Shown here piece by piece: positions 30,201 through 31,531 of a stretch of 31,531 nucleotides of DNA. The first letter of the stretch is position 1. Every line of letters starts with the position of its first letter. The position numbers and the translations under genes were made by a program. A model generated the notes under the pieces. That model saw only the letters and a list, made by a program, of their open reading frames with translations, made no database searches and was not told the DNA's origin. The stretch is taken from positions 1 through 31,531 of the IMG/VR virus record IMGVR_UViG_3300027833_000155; one strand, written 5' to 3'. The stretch is from a virus.

Positions 30201-30337
30201 GTGCTGTTAGTGAAACTAAAGATTTAAATAGTGAAGATACTTTTAAAACTGTTGAATATAATCAAGTTGTTGGCCTTTTAGTTCAAGCAGTTAAAGAACT
30301 CAAAGCAGAGGTTGAAGAACTAAAAGGAGTTAAGTAA
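27215..30337 (+). CDS. tail fibre with C-terminal peptidase S74 chaperone domain
   Basis: A 1040-residue fibre. The N-terminus (LTDGDTITASLFNDEYNKL, then GHQHDGGAGEGGNI) is the attachment domain seen in many marine phage fibres. The middle is made of repeats: two 35-residue copies with GTTNLDVVDIDGAVDMA, copies of GGTMTGAIAMGTSKITG with ATKAYVD, and two 88-residue copies with NTDQSVAAN and GIQLNSANQAVVNVPW. The C-terminal 94 residues are an intramolecular chaperone (SDIKLKDN, GVIAQDLEKVLP, VEYNQVVGLLVQAV); Ser947 is the expected self-cleavage residue. It defines host binding. AGGAG precedes the ATG. Confidence 0.93.
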   Translation: MAGTSYTRQSTLTDGDTITASLFNDEYNKLVSAFSYTTSGTTGHQHDGGAGEGGNIEIIGDQDFLNKIVVDSSNNRWSVFVEVGGSAVEQVRIEDGVVYPVTDSDVDLGTNALRFKNAYIDSLTATGNLTVGGNITVTGNVDVDGIVEFDGLSGTGSVTVTDILDQDDMSGNSATALATQQSIKAYVDAQQDTVDTFGEVLALSNTTAGTDISVSTDDKVQFRDSAIYINSSADGQLDIVADTEIQIAATTIDINGAINASGEIIAASLDISGNIDVDGTTNLDVVDIDGAVDMATTLAVAGNVDFNGDLDVDGTTNLDVVDIDGAVDMASTLTVASNIVVGGTVDGRDVATDGTKLDGIEASATADQSNAEIRTAVEAATDSNVFTDADHSKLNAVEASADVTDTANVTAAGALMDSEVTNLAQVKAFDSSDYATAAQGTLATNALPKSGGAMTGAITTNSTFDGVDIATRDGVLTTTTNTANAALPKAGGTMTGAIAMGTSKITGAGNPTANQDVATKAYVDTEVAGVVDSAPAALNTLNELAAALGDDANFSTTVTNSIAAKLPKAGGTMTGAIAMGTSKITGMGNPTAAQDAATKAYVDNNSNYSLPVATNSALGGIELFSNTDQSVAANAVTTTASRTYGIQLNSANQAVVNVPWTDTNTTYSVGDGGLSQINFTSADHTKLNGIATSANNYTLPLATNTVRGGIELFNNTDQSVAANSVTTTASRTYGIQLNSANQAVVNVPWTDTNTTYSVGDGGLTQNNFTDADHTKLNGIATGATANVGDITGVTAGTNLNGGGTSGAVTINVDASPSFTNVTASGDMTVGDQIFHAGDTDTYMQFHAADQWRVVTGGAERLEVNNTDVTIAGTLNVRTAIDLADNDVLRFGSGDDAEFFHNGSHLYTDLNTGDWYIRNGTTAEFFFNDNGDFHADGNIFAYSTSTGSDIKLKDNVETIPNALEKLDAITGCTWDWKHNNKEGAGVIAQDLEKVLPSAVSETKDLNSEDTFKTVEYNQVVGLLVQAVKELKAEVEELKGVK
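28040..28249 (+). repeat. tandem 105-base repeat in tail fibre gene
   Basis: Two copies, beginning at 28040 and 28145, of a 35-codon unit with D-V-D-GTTNLDVVDIDGAVDMA. At the DNA level they differ mostly at third codon positions, so the duplication is old and kept by selection on protein sequence. It would form successive turns of a fibrous beta structure. Confidence 0.8.
29028..29555 (+). repeat. tandem 264-base repeat in tail fibre gene
   Basis: Two 88-codon units (about 29028-29291 and 29292-29555) with near-identical protein sequence: GGIELF-NTDQSVAAN, TTTASRTYGIQLNSANQ, VVNVPWTDTNTTYSVG and DHTKLNGIAT. A core of about 60 bases around AACCAAGCTGTTGTTAATGT is almost identical between copies, pointing to recent duplication or gene conversion. 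Repeats of the GGTMTGAIAMGTSKITG unit precede them at about 28673-28790 and 28912-29020. Confidence 0.85.
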
Positions 30338-30924
30338 TGTCTGATATTCCCACTTCAGGTATGATTAGCATAAACCAAATGCACACTGAGGCTGGTGGTA
30401 ATTCTGGTACTGCCTGTACTCTTAATGATGCAGACATACGTGGTCTTATAAATAAGTCTAGTGGCGCAGCAATGAACTTTGGTGAATGGTATGGTGCTTC
30501 AAATTCAATAGATACTCAATCTTTAGTTGTAGGTACAATTACTCCTAACGCAACATACACAGGAACATATATAGGCGCAACGCAAAGCGGTCAACATTCT
30601 GCAAGTAGTGCAGGTACTTGGTCAACAGGTTCAATGTCTGATGGCACATGTAACTTTAAATCAGGTGCCTATTATAGAGGTCTTTACTGGCAATCAACTT
30701 ATACTTATAGTTCGGACACAAAAGCGCATTTAAATATTGCAGGGAGTCATAGCAATAGTGGATGGACTTCTTTAAATACAGGAACAGGAACGACACTTAC
30801 ACGTTCTAGTATGTCATATGCAACCAATAGTTTCTTTAATACAACAACATGGCAGAAAACTAATCCACCTGCTTTTTACACAAGCTCAATGGTAGGGCAA
30901 ACTAAAACGGTAACTTTCCAATGA
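30337..30924 (+). CDS. phage tail-associated protein, DIRGLxxxSSGxxM motif (195 aa)
   Basis: A 195-residue Ser/Thr/Gly-rich protein. Its N-terminus (GMISINQMHTEAGGNSGT, then LNDADIRGLINKSSGAAM) is the recurrent start of phage tail and fibre proteins with the pattern ISxxxIxxELG...SLNDxxVRxLxxxxSGxISMxdFYG; here it ends NFGEWYG. The remainder is beta-rich with repeated T-x-T-Y and S-x-S motifs, likely a receptor-facing or adhesin domain. Its ATG overlaps the fibre stop (TAATG), so expression is coupled to the fibre. Confidence 0.78.
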   Translation: MSDIPTSGMISINQMHTEAGGNSGTACTLNDADIRGLINKSSGAAMNFGEWYGASNSIDTQSLVVGTITPNATYTGTYIGATQSGQHSASSAGTWSTGSMSDGTCNFKSGAYYRGLYWQSTYTYSSDTKAHLNIAGSHSNSGWTSLNTGTGTTLTRSSMSYATNSFFNTTTWQKTNPPAFYTSSMVGQTKTVTFQ

Positions 30925-31121
30925 TTGACTACACAGTAATAGAAGAAGAAGGCAACATTCGTGCGGCTTTTAATTATTCGGATTCTTATTTTGAAATTGT
31001 TATAACAGATGTTTCAGAAGAAGAAATACAAAACTATATAAAAACAGAAGCAGAGAACATGTACGCATCTATGCAATATATGTATGAGTTAGAAAATCAA
31101 AATAATGGAGATTCAGAATGA
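30921..31121 (+). CDS. small acidic hypothetical protein (66 aa)
   Basis: A 66-residue acidic protein starting MIDYTVIEEEGNIRAAFNYS. A beta hairpin (YTVIEEEGNIRAAFNYSDSYFEIVITD in two pieces) is followed by a helix (SEEEIQNYIKTEAENMY). It overlaps its neighbours on both sides by 4 bases (ATGA). Position behind the fibre suggests a tail assembly helper, for example a fibre chaperone, but this is inference from order only. Confidence 0.72.
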   Translation: MIDYTVIEEEGNIRAAFNYSDSYFEIVITDVSEEEIQNYIKTEAENMYASMQYMYELENQNNGDSE

Positions 31122-31246
31122 CAACCATTATAATTAAAGACAGTTCTGCGCTGATAAAGGACTGTCGTATCCACTACCACCAACGACCCACACAGACTGT
31201 GACGTTGTATGGTGCTGGGGTTTTGTTTTTAACAAAAACACTTTAG
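31118..31246 (+). CDS. small hypothetical protein (42 aa), possible -1 frame extension
   Basis: A 42-codon frame starting at an ATG overlapping the previous stop: MTTIIIKDSSALIKDCRIHY then HQRPTQTVTLYGAGVLFLTK and TL. From about 31161 to 31288 the -1 frame is also open and reads like protein (YPLPPTTHTDCDVVWCWGF, then VFNKNTLEYGPVKAYARYNL). Either the gene is short as given, or the true product continues in the other frame. I see no classic slippery heptamer at a fitting place. Confidence 0.5.
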   Translation: MTTIIIKDSSALIKDCRIHYHQRPTQTVTLYGAGVLFLTKTL

Positions 31247-31305
31247 AGTATGGGCCTGTTAAAGCTTATGCTAGATATAATTTATAATTTAGTAAGGGGA
31301 ACTAT

Positions 31306-31531
31306 ATGCTTGCAGAACTAGCCGCAGCTAATGCCGCCTTTGCAATTATTAAAAAAACTATAGCCAACGGTCAAGAACTAGCAAGTGTAGCACAACAAGC
31401 AACTACATACTTTGATTCTAAAAGTTCTATAGCTAAACAAGCTAATAAAGGTGGAAATAAATCAGACATGCAAGCTTTTATGGCTTTAGAAACTTTAAAG
31501 CAACAAGAAGAAGAGCTTAGAGAAATTATGA
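31306..31531 (+). CDS. conserved phage helical protein, partial (cut by right edge)
   Basis: At least 75 codons are present, with AAGGGG 6 bases before the ATG. The product starts MLAELAAANAAFAIIKKTIA, continues with TTYFDSKSSIAKQANKGGN and ends here in FMALETLKQQEEELREIM. An Ala-rich helix followed by a coiled coil. I have the impression that proteins of this form follow tail-fibre genes in several marine and T4-like phages; its role is not established. The end lies beyond the window. Confidence 0.75.
   Translation, partial: MLAELAAANAAFAIIKKTIANGQELASVAQQATTYFDSKSSIAKQANKGGNKSDMQAFMALETLKQQEEELREIM

Noticed and set aside
1-31531. Phage-type (T7-like) RNA polymerase gene and promoters
   Set aside because: No RNA polymerase gene and no repeated 18-23 base promoter sequence was seen; promoters fit host sigma70. 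The gene could lie outside the window.

Overview
The window is a 31.5 kb piece of an AT-rich, tailed, podovirus-type phage genome. The replication genes are of T7 type: single-strand binding protein, primase-helicase, family A DNA polymerase, RecB/Cas4-like exonuclease and endonuclease I. The virion genes run in podovirus order: small and large terminase, a very large portal, scaffold, major capsid, adaptor, nozzle-like protein, tail fibre. No integrase, repressor, RNA polymerase, lysis gene or tRNA was found here, and both ends cut through genes, so part of the genome lies outside. The protein types resemble marine podoviruses of proteobacteria. The exact genus is not decidable from this sequence alone, but a Zobellviridae/cobavirus-like phage is a reasonable guess.

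Layout. Positions 1-15,018 are coded entirely on the minus strand. From right to left come accessory genes (15,018-10,337), mostly tiny proteins that include membrane peptides and zinc-ribbon peptides. A DUF932 gene then opens a nucleotide and DNA metabolism operon (10,227-8,171, with a MazG-like enzyme). The replication and recombination operon follows (8,106-1): SSB, primase-helicase, polymerase, three nuclease candidates, endonuclease I, DUF3310 protein and a P-loop protein cut by the edge. Genes are tightly coupled by ATGA or TAATG overlaps, and several genes of 27-59 codons fill what would otherwise look like gaps.

Positions 15,019-15,954 form a gene-free control region. It holds two large AT-rich hairpins, a long run of short palindromes, a GC-rich island, and two divergent sigma70-type promoters: a perfect one firing leftward and a near-perfect one firing rightward. 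Positions 15,955-31,531 are coded on the plus strand and carry packaging and virion genes, with a hairpin terminator just after the capsid gene. A small gene with an excellent ribosome binding site overlaps the last 176 bases of the portal gene in another frame.

Transcription seems to rely on host sigma70 RNA polymerase: five or six sites share TTGACAG at the -35 with a plausible -10. The best candidates for undescribed biology are the palindrome-rich leader or origin at 15.05-15.65 kb, the overlapping gene at the portal end, an HhH-glycosylase-like protein at 12.1-12.8 kb, and families of tiny membrane and zinc-ribbon proteins.
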